Shown in pieces: positions 36,094 to 45,856 of a stretch of DNA of 47,434 bases. The notes under the pieces are model-generated. The model saw only the letters and a program-made list of their open reading frames with translations, was not told the DNA's origin and did no database searches. Source of the DNA: Gammaproteobacteria bacterium (GTDB lineage: Bacteria; Pseudomonadota; Gammaproteobacteria; GRL18); assembly GCA_026994225.1 (NCBI GenBank), contig JALWRI010000104.1, positions 1 through 47,434 on the forward strand, read 5' to 3'. The position numbers and the translations under genes are program-made. The number at the start of each line of letters is the position of its first letter. Position 1 is the stretch's first letter.

Positions 36094-36537
36094 TTATGCA
36101 TAGGTTTCAAAATTATTTCCTAATACACTATCACTATCTACTTGATAACGTTGTGCAATAGAACTGGCCTGGCTAGTGGTATTAGACGAATTTTGATTAT
36201 GAACAGCACTGTCATCGCTGTCATTATCCCCATCACTAGAAGCAGCATTATTTGGTGCCTGGGTTGTATTACTTGTAGTGCCGGTAGGATTAGCCAAACC
36301 ACTCGCTGCTACGGCATTATTGGTATCAGTAGGGATGCTGTCCGTATTTTGATCCGCAGGAATAGCATTTTCTTGTTGTGCAAGCTGTTGAGCTTGTGCA
36401 GAAATCTGTACATTCACACTTTGTGTTGTGGGTGTTTGGGTCGTTTTCTGACCTTCTTCCCTCGATTCTGGCGCAGGGACACTTTGAGGCGTTTGAACTG
36501 GGGTAATATTACTAGGAACTGATTGTGCTATTTCCAT
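36094..36537 (-). CDS. Low-complexity protein rich in Ser, Thr, Asn, Gln (147 aa)
   Basis: I do not recognise a family. The start is ATG 36537, with GAGGT eight bases upstream; an in-frame ATG at 36552 overlaps that site. The chain is almost wholly disordered in composition. One ordered-looking stretch, SVNVQISAQAQQLAQQE (about residues 40-56), has the VxISxxAxxL pattern that recurs in FlgM-like and other small regulatory proteins. An acidic DGDNDSDDS patch lies near residue 110 and a possible helix SSIAQRYQVDSDSVL closes the protein. No signal peptide is visible. The bias in composition argues for a linker-like or regulatory role, which is inference. Confidence 0.6.
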   Translation of the reverse strand: MEIAQSVPSNITPVQTPQSVPAPESREEGQKTTQTPTTQSVNVQISAQAQQLAQQENAIPADQNTDSIPTDTNNAVAASGLANPTGTTSNTTQAPNNAASSDGDNDSDDSAVHNQNSSNTTSQASSIAQRYQVDSDSVLGNNFETYA

Positions 36538-36610
36538 GGTATTATACCTCATTAAGTGGGATTAAAATAAATACTTAATATATTGATCTGGTAAAGATAA
36601 AACAATATCT

Positions 36611-36626
36611 TATACTACATAGTATA
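36611..36626. promoter_or_regulatory. Palindromic element TATACTA-CA-TAGTATA upstream of the low-complexity gene
   Basis: A perfect 7-bp inverted repeat with a CA centre lies about 75 bases upstream of the 36537 start. It shares the 12-base core TACTACATAGTA with the element upstream of infA (13595-13608). Confidence 0.35.
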
Positions 36627-36706
36627 GTCATAGATCGCACAAAAAAAAAGGTACATTAATAAATAATTATATTATAGCGTGTACTAGCAGTATTAATGTA
36701 TTAACA

Positions 36707-37141
36707 TCAACATTGTTCCCAGGGTAGATTATGGTAACGCCAACCACCTAGAGTGCTACGATGATGATCATCATCCCGTTCACCTTCAAATCCTTCATTG
36801 ATATGGTAAACATTTTGTATATTAGCTTCTAATAATACTCTTCCAGCTTCTAAAGAACGTTTACCACTGCGACAGATTAATATAACAGGGGCACTCAGGT
36901 CTTTTTCACTACTTGCTCCACCAAGCAATAATTGACGTATTTCAGTAGTAAAACGGGGATTAATTTCCCAGTTTGGCTCATCAATCCAGGGAATATGCAC
37001 AGCTCCTACAGGATGTCCGACAAACAGGTATTCCATAGAGGAGCGAATATCAATTAAGACTGCTTTAGGATTATCTTGTAATATTTCCCATGCTTGTTTA
37101 GGAGTTAATTCTTGTGGTTCTAGCATCATCATATTTTCCAT
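36707..37141 (-). CDS. Rhodanese-like domain protein
   Basis: A single rhodanese domain of 144 residues with the active-site loop ICRSGKRS, catalytic C90, and the family segments VLIDIRSSMEYLFVGHPVGAVHIPW and VYHINEGFEGERD. Such proteins move sulphane sulphur between small molecules or proteins in the cytoplasm. The C-terminal GGWRYHNLPWEQC is typical of single-domain rhodaneses of sulphur-active Proteobacteria. It stands alone between the low-complexity gene and a divergent PilZ gene. Confidence 0.88.
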   Translation of the reverse strand: MENMMMLEPQELTPKQAWEILQDNPKAVLIDIRSSMEYLFVGHPVGAVHIPWIDEPNWEINPRFTTEIRQLLLGGASSEKDLSAPVILICRSGKRSLEAGRVLLEANIQNVYHINEGFEGERDDDHHRSTLGGWRYHNLPWEQC

Positions 37142-37198
37142 GCCAAAAGGAGTTTTTACTAAAGTATTTGATTTTAGATTCGCTTTAATAAACTAGTA

Positions 37199-37214
37199 TA
37201 GCTCAAATGAGCTA
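37199..37214. promoter_or_regulatory. 16-base palindrome in the rhodanese/PilZ divergent region
   Basis: TAGCTCA, AA, TGAGCTA: a 7-bp perfect inverted repeat about 58 bases upstream of the rhodanese start and 130 bases before the PilZ gene. The location between divergent genes suits an operator. Confidence 0.35.
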
Positions 37215-37343
37215 AAATCCAATTTTTGTTAAAGTAAATTATAAGAAATAAGGCAAAAGTATTTCTTTTAGCTAAAATAAATATATGCTATTACTGGTCT
37301 CTACAGGGTATATTCAGCACAACAATAATAAGAAGAGGTTGAT

Positions 37344-37607
37344 ATGGGGACAAAAGATCATCGTAAATATAGACGTACACGTATCACGTTTGAGGTAGAA
37401 TTAATGCATCCTATGTGTGGTAATTTATTATTAAAAACACGAGATATTTCTGATGGAGGCATTTTTCTGATAGCTGAAAGTGATATTTTATTGGAAGTGG
37501 GGCATATTGTTGAAGTACAAGTAAAAGGGATGAATCAACAAGCCCCGATTGTTAAAATGGAAGTGGTAAGAGTAGAAGATGAAGGTATGGGATTACGTTT
37601 TGTGTAA
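37344..37607 (+). CDS. PilZ domain protein, predicted cyclic di-GMP receptor
   Basis: The 87-residue protein is a stand-alone PilZ domain. Both cyclic di-GMP-binding motifs are present: RxxxR in HRKYRRTRI and the DxSxxG motif as DISDGG. This separates it from the motif-less PilZ at 28572. A typical AGAAGAGG site precedes the ATG. Its 3' end overlaps the converging yheS gene by 15 bases. The partner or output is not evident from the neighbours. Confidence 0.9.
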   Translation: MGTKDHRKYRRTRITFEVELMHPMCGNLLLKTRDISDGGIFLIAESDILLEVGHIVEVQVKGMNQQAPIVKMEVVRVEDEGMGLRFV

Positions 37608-39497
37608 TACCTTATATTGTTGTTCTATTTCCTCTGATAACAATAACCATTGTTCTTCTAATTGTTCAATATGTTGTAATTGTTGATGTTGTTGTTTAAG
37701 TAAATTTTGTAATTGTGTGCTATTGTTTTCCTCATATAAACTACTATCACTGAGTTGCTGGGTAATATGTTCATTAGCCTGATTAAGTGTATCGAGCTTT
37801 TTTTCTATACTCTGTAGCTGTTTTTTTAATGGTTGTAATTGCTTACGAATAGCGGCTTCTTGTTGTCGTTGTGCTTTTTTAGATTTTTCATTGGGGGGTG
37901 TTTTTAGCGATGTTTGGGATAAGGTATCTTTTTGTTGTTGTAAATCATGGCGATAATCATCTAAATCGCCCTTATACGTTTCTACACGCCCTTGTTGTAC
38001 CAAAAGAAATTGATCGGTAACACTATTGAGTAAATATCTATCATGGGACACTAATATCATTGCTCCAGTGAAGGTTTGTAAAGCAAAACTCAAAGCATCT
38101 CGCATATCCATATCCAAATGGTTTGTCGGTTCATCGAGTAATAATAATTGAGGTTCTTGATAGACTAATAATGCTAATACCAGGCGAGCTTTTTCGCCCC
38201 CAGAAAAATGTACAATGGCTTGCGTTGCTTTATCATTGGAAAAATTAAAAGTCCCTAAAAAAGTACGTAAATCTTGTTCTTTTGCCGCTTTATTACGTTG
38301 TTGTAAATGTTGCAACGGACTGTCTTGTGGGGAAAGTTGTTCAAGTTGGTGTTGAGCAAAATAGCCAATACGTAAATCAGGATAAATATTTATTTCTCCA
38401 GCAAAAGGGCTTAATTGCTGACACAATAATTTAATTAATGTTGATTTACCGCTACCATTAGCACCTAGCAAACCAATGCGATCGCCCGCTGCAATATGTA
38501 GAGAGACGTTATTTAAAATAGGCGTTTGATGATAGCCGACTGTCACTTTATCAAGCGTAATCAGCGTATTGGGTAGTTTAGGGGTATTTTTAAACTGGAA
38601 GGATAAGGTAGAATCAACATGAGCGGCAGCAATTATTTCCATCCGTTCAAGCGCCTTGATACGGCTTTGTGCTTGTTTTGCTTTAGTTGCTTTGGCACGA
38701 AAACGTTGTACAAATTGTTGAATATGTTGAATTTGTTGTTGTTGTTTTTCATATAAGGCTTGTTGTTGTGCCAATTTGGTTTGTTTTTGTCGTTCAAAAT
38801 CATCATAATTACCGCTATATAAAGTGATTTGTTGCTGTGCAATATGAGCGATAGATTGAATAGTGTTATTGAGAAAATCCCGATCATGAGAAATCAGTAA
38901 TAATGCGCCAGAATAGTTTTGTAACCATGTTTCTAACCAAATGACAGCATCTAAATCAAGGTGATTAGTCGGTTCATCGAGTAACAGTAAGTCAGAACGA
39001 CACATTAATGCTTGTGCTAAATTTAAGCGCATACGCCAGCCACCAGAAAAACTGGAAACTGCCTGACTACACTGTACTTGGGTAAAACCTAAACCATGTA
39101 ATAATTTTAATCCTCTAACATGAGCACTATACCCTTGTATTGCCTCTATTTGTGCATGTATTTGAGCTTGTAAATGTCCATCATTGTGTTGTTCTGCCTG
39201 GTATAATTGGCTTTGTAATTGACGTAATTCTCTATCTCCATCAATAACATATTCGAGTGCATTTTGTGATAAAGCGGGTGTTTCCTGAGCAACATGCGCT
39301 ATAATAGTGCCTTTTTGAATACGCAAATCGCCTTGATCAGGCGCAATTTTTCCTAAAATAAGTGTAAATAAACTGGATTTGCCACAGCCATTAGCACCAA
39401 TAATTCCTATTCTTTGAGTGCTTGAAAGCATGAAATGGGCATCTTGAAAAAGTAATTGTGTACCTTGGCGTAAAGATAAGTGTTGTAGTGTTAACAT
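37593..39497 (-). CDS. yheS: ABC-F ATPase YheS
   Basis: ABC-F proteins act on the ribosome and have no membrane domain. The 634-residue chain has two ABC domains: the first with NGCGKSS, signature FSGGWRMRLNLAQALM and LLLLDEPTNHLD, the second with NGSGKST, FSGGEKARL and a second LLLLDEPTNHLD. A linker with FRAKATKAKQAQSRIKALERME lies between, and the C-terminus is a Gln/Lys-rich coiled coil. The match to YheS is close along the whole length. I start at ATG 39497 (MLTLQHLSLRQG), where homology begins; an upstream ATG at 39530 adds 11 residues with no ribosome site. Gln codons are unusually frequent, as in sbcC. Confidence 0.92.
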   Translation of the reverse strand: MLTLQHLSLRQGTQLLFQDAHFMLSSTQRIGIIGANGCGKSSLFTLILGKIAPDQGDLRIQKGTIIAHVAQETPALSQNALEYVIDGDRELRQLQSQLYQAEQHNDGHLQAQIHAQIEAIQGYSAHVRGLKLLHGLGFTQVQCSQAVSSFSGGWRMRLNLAQALMCRSDLLLLDEPTNHLDLDAVIWLETWLQNYSGALLLISHDRDFLNNTIQSIAHIAQQQITLYSGNYDDFERQKQTKLAQQQALYEKQQQQIQHIQQFVQRFRAKATKAKQAQSRIKALERMEIIAAAHVDSTLSFQFKNTPKLPNTLITLDKVTVGYHQTPILNNVSLHIAAGDRIGLLGANGSGKSTLIKLLCQQLSPFAGEINIYPDLRIGYFAQHQLEQLSPQDSPLQHLQQRNKAAKEQDLRTFLGTFNFSNDKATQAIVHFSGGEKARLVLALLVYQEPQLLLLDEPTNHLDMDMRDALSFALQTFTGAMILVSHDRYLLNSVTDQFLLVQQGRVETYKGDLDDYRHDLQQQKDTLSQTSLKTPPNEKSKKAQRQQEAAIRKQLQPLKKQLQSIEKKLDTLNQANEHITQQLSDSSLYEENNSTQLQNLLKQQHQQLQHIEQLEEQWLLLSEEIEQQYKVLHKT

Positions 39498-39599
39498 AAA
39501 CCCATACTTTTTAATAAGAAAAGCACGCATGATACCGCAGTTTTAGGTAAAATGGGCAGAGTTTTTACGAGAAATAAAAAATCCGGGTAATAGAACAAT

Positions 39600-41180
39600 A
39601 TGTCTAAATTTTTACAAGAGCTTCAAAAACGGCGCACGTTTGCCATTATTTCACATCCTGATGCAGGAAAAACCACTTTAACAGAAAAATTATTGTTATA
39701 TGGTGGTGCTATTCAGCTTGCAGGTACAGTAAAAGGGCGAAAAGCAGCTCGTCATGCAACGTCTGACTGGATGGCGATGGAAAAAGAACGGGGTATTTCG
39801 GTAACTTCGTCAGTGATGCAATTCCCATATAAGGAATGTATTATTAATTTGCTAGATACTCCTGGGCATGAGGATTTTTCAGAAGATACTTATCGTACAT
39901 TGAGTGCAGTGGATTCAGCATTAATGGTCATAGATAATGCAAAAGGGGTAGAGCAACGTACCATTAAATTAATGGAAGTATGTCGTTTACGGGATACGCC
40001 TATTTTGACGTTTATTAACAAAATGGATAGGGAAGGGCGAGACGGAATTGAATTATTAGATGAAATTGAGGAGGTATTAGGGATAGCTTGTGTACCTATG
40101 ACATGGCCTATAGGTATGGGACAACGTTTTAAAGGTGTCTACCATTTATATCAGGATAAAATTCATTTATTTAGCGCACAGCATGAGGGAAAAATTCAGC
40201 AAGGTGAAGTCATTATGGGATTAGATAATCCTCGTTTAGATGCAGTGTTAGGTGATCAAGCGATAGAATTACGGGATGATATTGAATTAGTACGAGGTGC
40301 ATGTAATGTATTTGATTTGGAATTATTTTTAGCCGGGGAGATAACACCGGTATTTTTTGGTTCTGCTATTAATAATTTTGGAGTAGATGAAATGCTCGAT
40401 GCGTTTGTCGAATATGCACCCATGCCCCAAAATAGAGAAAGTCATGAACGGATAGTTGCCGCAGATGAAAGTAAAATGACAGGTTTTGTATTTAAAATAC
40501 AAGCAAATATGGATCCGCAACACCGAGATAGAATTGCCTTTATGCGTATTTGTTCTGGACGTTATGAAAAGGGTATGAAAATGCAGCATGTACGGATTGG
40601 AAAAGATATTCAAATCAGTAATGCGATTACTTTTATGGCACAAGATCGATCACATGTTGAAAATGCTTATGCGGGAGATATTATTGGTTTGCATAATCAC
40701 GGTTCTATCCGTATTGGTGATACCTTTACGATGGGGGAAAAACTAAAATTTATAGGTATTCCAAATTTTGCACCGGAGTTATTTCGGCGAGTACGTTTAC
40801 GTGATCCATTAAAAATGAAAGCCTTGCAAAAAGGGTTAGAACAACTAAGTGAAGAAGGGGCAACGCAACTTTTTAAACCATTAAATAATAATGATTTAAT
40901 ATTAGGTGCGGTGGGAGTGTTACAGTTTGATGTAGTGCGCCAACGTTTACAAGATGAATATAAAGTCGATTGTATCTTTGAAACAGTATCAGTGGTCGCT
41001 GCACGTTGGATACAGTGTGAAGATAAAAAGCGATTGGCAGAGTTTGAACGTAAACAAGTAGATAATCTAGCATTAGATGGAGGAGGAGAATTAACGTATC
41101 TTGCTCCAACACAGGTTAATTTGAATTTAACGCAAGAGCGTTGGGAGGATATTCAATTTTTATCTACTCGTGAGCATTAA
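39600..41180 (+). CDS. prfC: Peptide chain release factor 3
   Basis: RF3 is the GTPase that recycles RF1 and RF2 from the ribosome after termination. The 526 residues have the G domain with [15 protein letters not shown] (G1), ERGISVTSS (G2), [14 protein letters not shown] (G3) and [10 protein letters not shown] (G4), then the beta-barrel and C-terminal RF3 domains. The [19 protein letters not shown] stretch is specific to RF3. It is divergent from yheS and followed 15 bases later by a tatD-type gene, as yjjV lies near prfC in E. coli. Confidence 0.97.
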   Translation: MSKFLQELQKRRTFAIISHPDAGKTTLTEKLLLYGGAIQLAGTVKGRKAARHATSDWMAMEKERGISVTSSVMQFPYKECIINLLDTPGHEDFSEDTYRTLSAVDSALMVIDNAKGVEQRTIKLMEVCRLRDTPILTFINKMDREGRDGIELLDEIEEVLGIACVPMTWPIGMGQRFKGVYHLYQDKIHLFSAQHEGKIQQGEVIMGLDNPRLDAVLGDQAIELRDDIELVRGACNVFDLELFLAGEITPVFFGSAINNFGVDEMLDAFVEYAPMPQNRESHERIVAADESKMTGFVFKIQANMDPQHRDRIAFMRICSGRYEKGMKMQHVRIGKDIQISNAITFMAQDRSHVENAYAGDIIGLHNHGSIRIGDTFTMGEKLKFIGIPNFAPELFRRVRLRDPLKMKALQKGLEQLSEEGATQLFKPLNNNDLILGAVGVLQFDVVRQRLQDEYKVDCIFETVSVVAARWIQCEDKKRLAEFERKQVDNLALDGGGELTYLAPTQVNLNLTQERWEDIQFLSTREH

Positions 41181-41195
41181 AATGGTAGTGTATCA

Positions 41196-41975
41196 ATGTT
41201 AATTGATAGTCATTGCCATATTGATTTTCCGGTATTTGATGCAGACAGAATGCAAGTTTTGCAACGTTGTCAAAATAGCAATATACAAGCATTAGTAATA
41301 CCGGGAGTCAGAGCAAAGACGTGGCAGCGTTTGATAACGATCAATGAGCAAGTAAATAGTAGCTTACATTGTTATTATGCATTGGGGTTACATCCTTATT
41401 TTTTGGCACAACATAGCTTTAGTGATATAGATAAGCTACAAGAGGCTTGCCAAATATATCATCCGGTAGCGATAGGAGAAATAGGGCTAGATTATTTGCT
41501 GCCAGATAGCGAATATTCTTATACGCTACAAAAACAGTTGTTTATCGCACAATTAAAAATAGCAGCACAACAGAATTTAGCGGTGATTATTCATGCCCGT
41601 AAGGCACATGATGATATTTTATGGTGTTTACATCGTTATCCTGTAAAAGGGGGAGTAATACATGCGTTTAATGGCAGTATGCAGCAAGCAAAACGTTATC
41701 AGGCTATGCAGTTTAAATTAGGTTTTGGGGGAACTATCAGCTATCCCAAAGCCCGTAAAATTCGCTATCTTGTCCAACATTTACCGTTATCACAATTATT
41801 ATTAGAAACCGATGCGCCAGATATGTCACCGATACAGTATTCTAAGCTGCGTAATTCACCAGAGTATTTACCAATAATTTGGCATACTTTATTAGCCTTG
41901 CGAAAAGAAAAAACAGATGAAATTCAGCAACAATTATTGCATAATGCCAAGGTATTATTTAACGTAAGTGAATGA
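41196..41975 (+). CDS. yjjV: TatD-family metallohydrolase (YjjV type)
   Basis: This is the second TatD paralogue of the window. The metal ligands are H6 and H8 (DSHCHID), E95 (GEIGLDY), H133 (IIHARKAHDD), H156 (IHAFNGS) and D206 (LETDAPDM). The segments GLHPYFLAQH and GGTISYPKARKIR follow the YjjV branch, not YcfH. The 259-residue length is normal. It is 15 bases after prfC and 24 bases before the YceI gene, so the three may form one unit. The biological substrate is not established. Confidence 0.9.
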   Translation: MLIDSHCHIDFPVFDADRMQVLQRCQNSNIQALVIPGVRAKTWQRLITINEQVNSSLHCYYALGLHPYFLAQHSFSDIDKLQEACQIYHPVAIGEIGLDYLLPDSEYSYTLQKQLFIAQLKIAAQQNLAVIIHARKAHDDILWCLHRYPVKGGVIHAFNGSMQQAKRYQAMQFKLGFGGTISYPKARKIRYLVQHLPLSQLLLETDAPDMSPIQYSKLRNSPEYLPIIWHTLLALRKEKTDEIQQQLLHNAKVLFNVSE

Positions 41976-41999
41976 CTAACAACATAAGGATATTATTGT

Positions 42000-42581
42000 A
42001 TGAAAAGAAGCATCCTATTATTATTGCTTTGGGGTATAACATCTATTGGTTTTGCTAAAGGGTGGGTTTTAAACAATGAAGAATCGCAGCTTCACTTTGT
42101 CTCTATAAAAAAAGGGAGTGTTGCAGAAGTACATAGTATTCAACAACTCTCTGGAAGCGTAGATAAAAATGGCAATATTAAAATTGTGTTAGATTTAAAC
42201 AGTGTGGAAACCCATATTGCAGTGCGTAATAAACGGATGCAAAAAATATTATTTGAAACGCAGACGTATCCTCAGGCAGTCTTGACGGGAAAAATGCAAA
42301 AGCATATTGCTTGTGGTTTTCAAGAAGGTATTGCAGAAGAACATACTATTGAAGCAGAGTTAGAATTACATGGTGTAAAGAAAAAAATTACCTTACCACT
42401 GATTTTTACTAAAATAAATAGCTATGCGTTAAATGTTGTCAGTAAACAGCCTATTATTATTAATGCTGCAGACTTTAATTTATTGGGTGGTGTGAATGCA
42501 TTACGGGATATTGCTAAACTTTCAGCTATTAGTTATGCCGTACCGGTAGATTTTTCGTTAATTTTTGAGAAAAAAAAGTAA
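42000..42581 (+). CDS. YceI-family periplasmic protein
   Basis: The 193-residue protein begins with a classic signal peptide (MKRSILLLLLWGITSIGFAKG, cleavage likely after GFA). The mature part is a YceI-type lipocalin-like barrel: VLNNEESQLHFVSIKKG at the start, VETHIAVRNKRMQKILFETQTYPQA in the middle and ELELHGVKKKITLPL near the end. Family members bind isoprenoid or other lipophilic molecules in the periplasm. It follows yjjV by 24 bases. A strong hairpin separates it from the converging sbcC. Confidence 0.9.
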   Translation: MKRSILLLLLWGITSIGFAKGWVLNNEESQLHFVSIKKGSVAEVHSIQQLSGSVDKNGNIKIVLDLNSVETHIAVRNKRMQKILFETQTYPQAVLTGKMQKHIACGFQEGIAEEHTIEAELELHGVKKKITLPLIFTKINSYALNVVSKQPIIINAADFNLLGGVNALRDIAKLSAISYAVPVDFSLIFEKKK

Positions 42582-42594
42582 CAAGAAGTAAAAC

Positions 42595-42625
42595 ATAACC
42601 TGAATAGTTCAATAATTCAGGTTAT
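42595..42625. terminator. Bidirectional terminator hairpin between YceI gene and sbcC
   Basis: ATAACCTGAAT (42595-42605) and ATTCAGGTTAT (42615-42625) are perfect 11-bp arms around a nine-base loop. It lies between the two converging genes, its right arm overlapping the sbcC stop codon. T-rich stretches on the minus-strand exit (GTTTTACTTC) support termination for sbcC; support on the plus strand is weaker. Confidence 0.65.
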
Positions 42626-45600
42626 TCCTGGGCCTTTTAGTTTGCTACGTCCCCCTGATGTAGGAATGATCGTAATTTGTGTACTGATCCGTTCTTTGAG
42701 TGCTGATACATGAGAGATCACCCCAATTAATTTACCATTTTGATGCAGCATGGACAGTGTTTGCAGGGCAGTTTCTAAACTATCTTCATCCAGACTACCA
42801 AATCCTTCATCTAAAAATAAGGAATTAACTTGTACTTTTTCACTGGCCATTTGAGATAATCCTAATGCTAAGCTCAAACTAATAATAAAATTTTCTCCTC
42901 CTGATAAATTTTTGGTAGATCGAATTTCTCCTGCTTGATAATTATCAATGACATTGAGTTCCAGAGCCTGTGTTGTGCTGCGGATGAGTTGATATCTATC
43001 GGTCATTTTATTAAGTTGCTGATTAGCATGTTGTACCATTAATTCGAAAGTAATACCTTGAGCAAAGGTACGGTATTTTTTTCCATCAGCCGAGCCGATT
43101 AAATGGTATAATTGATCCCAACGTTGAAGTATTTTATTTTGTTTATCAATAGCAATCCATTTTTCTTTGATATGGGATTTTGCCTGTGTATTTTCTTCTA
43201 ATTGATGAATGAGAAGAGCGATCTTATTATCTGTTTCTGTTAGTAAGATGTGATTTTCAGCATATTGTTGTTGTAATACATCAAGGGGGTCTTGGCTAAT
43301 ATTTTTAGCTTTTTCTGTAGCAAGACGTGCTATTCTATCTTTTTCTCTACTTAATATATCTTTTTGTTTATCTTGTAATTGTTGAGCTTGAGCTGACAAC
43401 ATGTGATATTGTTCGAAATTAAGCCGAGCTTGACAAAATACCTTTTCCGTATCAAAACCCTGTTTTGTTAATTGTATTGCAAAGTGCTTTTCTTTTTCTT
43501 CCAGGCCAGGTTGACGTTGAGCAATATGCTGTAGCAAAGCGTTAATCTGATCGTTTGCACTGTGTAATCTTTTTTCTTGTTCATCATACGATAATTGTGC
43601 CGTTTTCTCTTCTTTTTCAGCATCGAGTACGGCTTGATACAAACGTTGTGCTTCTTCATCAGGTTGTTTATTGCCATATAAATGTTGTCGCTTTTTCTTT
43701 TTATCATCATAGTTTTGTTGTAATGTTTGAAGATAACTATGTTGTTTATGTAATGCTTCGGTTTGTGTTTCAATAATGGCATTAAGGGGTTGTATAGTGT
43801 TTTCTAGCTCAATCTGTTGTTGCTTAATTTGTACTGATTGATCATAATACTGTTGCCAACGGTGTAAACGTGCCTTGAGTTCTGTTAGTAGTTGCTCTGG
43901 TTGAGATATATCTTCAATAGCGACAACTTGTAATAAACGGAGTAAATCTTGTTTCAGATCATGATACTGTGATTGCAGTCTATTTAATTCGGCTGTTGTT
44001 GTGTCTATACTCTGTTGCAAATTTTTTTTATCATTTTGTAATATCTCTTGTTGATTTTTACTATCTAGTAGTTCTTTTTGAGCAGCTATTTCTGCTGCTA
44101 GATATTGTTGATAGCGTTTTTCTAATTCTTCAGCTTGATGAATGAAGGTATTAAGAGCAGCAATTTTATTATCAATCTGATCAGGTTGCGGAATATTACC
44201 TACTGCGTAGGGATGGGTTAATGCTCCACAAAGGGGGCAAGGTTGCTTATCTTTTAGTTTTTTCCTTTCTTCTTCAAGTTTTGCGATTTTCTCAAGATAG
44301 TTTTTTTCACTTAATAGATGATCTTTGTCACTGCGATATTCTCGTAATAAACGCCCATTTAATAACTGTTTTAAACTATTTTTTCCTTGCTCTAAGGTAT
44401 TGCTTGCTTGTTTAAGCGCATCTTGATAATGCAGATAGTTAGTATGATTTTTTTCTGCTCTATGACAGATTTTTTGCCATTCTATTTGCTGATTTGCTAG
44501 TACCTGATCTTTTTCTAGCAGGTCTTTTCCTTTTGCTGTAAGAAATTTTAATTGTTCCTCTATAATAGCTAAATGTTTGCTCAGCCATTCATCTTCTGAA
44601 TGCGTGTGTAAATAGTTATCTATTTCATGCTGTGTTGTTTTTATCTTGGAATGCGTGTATTGATGTTGTGATAACTTTCTGCTATTTTCTTTAATTTGTG
44701 CTTTATCCTGTTGATATTGATTGGTTATTTTTTTTATACTTTGAGATAAGTCTGAGAGTTGTTGATCCAAAGAGCGGACTGTTTGAATTATCGCTTGCGA
44801 TGCTTTTTGTTCTTGTTTTGCTTGTTGTGTTACTTGTTGTCTGTAGATGAGTGCTTGTTTTTTCTCTTGCCAGGTCGTGTTGATCTCAGAGAGAGCAGCT
44901 TGACGGGTTTGTAATTCACTTTTTTCTTGCAAATCGTGTTGACGAAGATTAATAAGTTGTGCATAAAGCGTTTCTAATTGTTGTGCCTGTTGTGCCTGTA
45001 TGAGTTGTTCTTGATAAGGGCTAAATGCCGTAATTTCTTTTTCTAGTTGTCGTTTTTCTTCAGTCAGTGTCTCTATTTCTTGTTGTAAGGTGCTAAGTTG
45101 TGTGTGCCATTGTATTGCAGTGTTAATGTTAGCTATTTGTGCATTGAGGTGTATTTTTTTTTGTTCTAACTGTTCAAGCTCTTGATGTTTAGCATTTTCA
45201 TCTTCTTCTCCTAAAAGACGTATCCCCGCCACTGCCGTTTTTAATAGCTGTAATTTGTCTTGTTCATCACGCTGTCGTTGGTGGGTATGTTGGGATATTT
45301 TAGAATAAATTTCTCGGCCTGTAATGTGTTCCAGGATACTTGCTTTTTGATCGATATCTGCCTTAAGGAAACTATCAAAATGTCCTTGTGCTAAAAGTAT
45401 GGATCGGGTAAAGCGATGAAAGTCCATTCCTGTTTTCTTTTCTACTTCGCCGATAACCAAACTTTTTTTGGTTTGTATAGGTCGATGACTGATAGCGTCA
45501 ACAATTTGATGTTCTTGATCTTGTAATTTTCTATGTGGATCTTTTTTGGCACGGCGTTGTTCCCAATGGCATAGATAACGTCCTTTTTGTGTTTCAAATA

Positions 45601-45850
45601 CGACTTCAGCATAACATTCTCCCGTTTGACGAGACATAATTTCATTATTGCTTTTAGTAATTTTTCCTAATCGGGGAGTTGCTCCATAAAGAGCAAGACA
45701 TATTGCATCAAGGATAGTGGATTTTCCTGCACCCGTTGGACCTGTTAAAGAAAAAATGCCATTACAGAGGTATTCAGGATGGGTAAAATCTATTTCCCAT
45801 GTACCATATAATGAATTGAGATTTTTCAATCGCAAAGCTAAGATTTTCAT
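42617..45850 (-). CDS. sbcC: Exonuclease subunit SbcC
   Basis: SbcC is the Rad50-like ATPase of the SbcCD nuclease, which cuts DNA hairpins and processes blocked ends. The 1077 residues begin with the ABC half-domain and Walker A GPTGAGKST (37-45), followed by a very long coiled coil, the zinc hook C538-P-L-C541 at its tip, a second coiled coil, the signature LSGGENF near 982 and Walker B LFLDEGFGSLD (about 1011-1021). The coiled coils are rich in Gln. sbcD lies six bases upstream on the same strand. The E. coli protein is of similar length (1048). Confidence 0.96.
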   Translation of the reverse strand: MKILALRLKNLNSLYGTWEIDFTHPEYLCNGIFSLTGPTGAGKSTILDAICLALYGATPRLGKITKSNNEIMSRQTGECYAEVVFETQKGRYLCHWEQRRAKKDPHRKLQDQEHQIVDAISHRPIQTKKSLVIGEVEKKTGMDFHRFTRSILLAQGHFDSFLKADIDQKASILEHITGREIYSKISQHTHQRQRDEQDKLQLLKTAVAGIRLLGEEDENAKHQELEQLEQKKIHLNAQIANINTAIQWHTQLSTLQQEIETLTEEKRQLEKEITAFSPYQEQLIQAQQAQQLETLYAQLINLRQHDLQEKSELQTRQAALSEINTTWQEKKQALIYRQQVTQQAKQEQKASQAIIQTVRSLDQQLSDLSQSIKKITNQYQQDKAQIKENSRKLSQHQYTHSKIKTTQHEIDNYLHTHSEDEWLSKHLAIIEEQLKFLTAKGKDLLEKDQVLANQQIEWQKICHRAEKNHTNYLHYQDALKQASNTLEQGKNSLKQLLNGRLLREYRSDKDHLLSEKNYLEKIAKLEEERKKLKDKQPCPLCGALTHPYAVGNIPQPDQIDNKIAALNTFIHQAEELEKRYQQYLAAEIAAQKELLDSKNQQEILQNDKKNLQQSIDTTTAELNRLQSQYHDLKQDLLRLLQVVAIEDISQPEQLLTELKARLHRWQQYYDQSVQIKQQQIELENTIQPLNAIIETQTEALHKQHSYLQTLQQNYDDKKKKRQHLYGNKQPDEEAQRLYQAVLDAEKEEKTAQLSYDEQEKRLHSANDQINALLQHIAQRQPGLEEKEKHFAIQLTKQGFDTEKVFCQARLNFEQYHMLSAQAQQLQDKQKDILSREKDRIARLATEKAKNISQDPLDVLQQQYAENHILLTETDNKIALLIHQLEENTQAKSHIKEKWIAIDKQNKILQRWDQLYHLIGSADGKKYRTFAQGITFELMVQHANQQLNKMTDRYQLIRSTTQALELNVIDNYQAGEIRSTKNLSGGENFIISLSLALGLSQMASEKVQVNSLFLDEGFGSLDEDSLETALQTLSMLHQNGKLIGVISHVSALKERISTQITIIPTSGGRSKLKGPGIT

Positions 45851-45856
45851 AAATAC

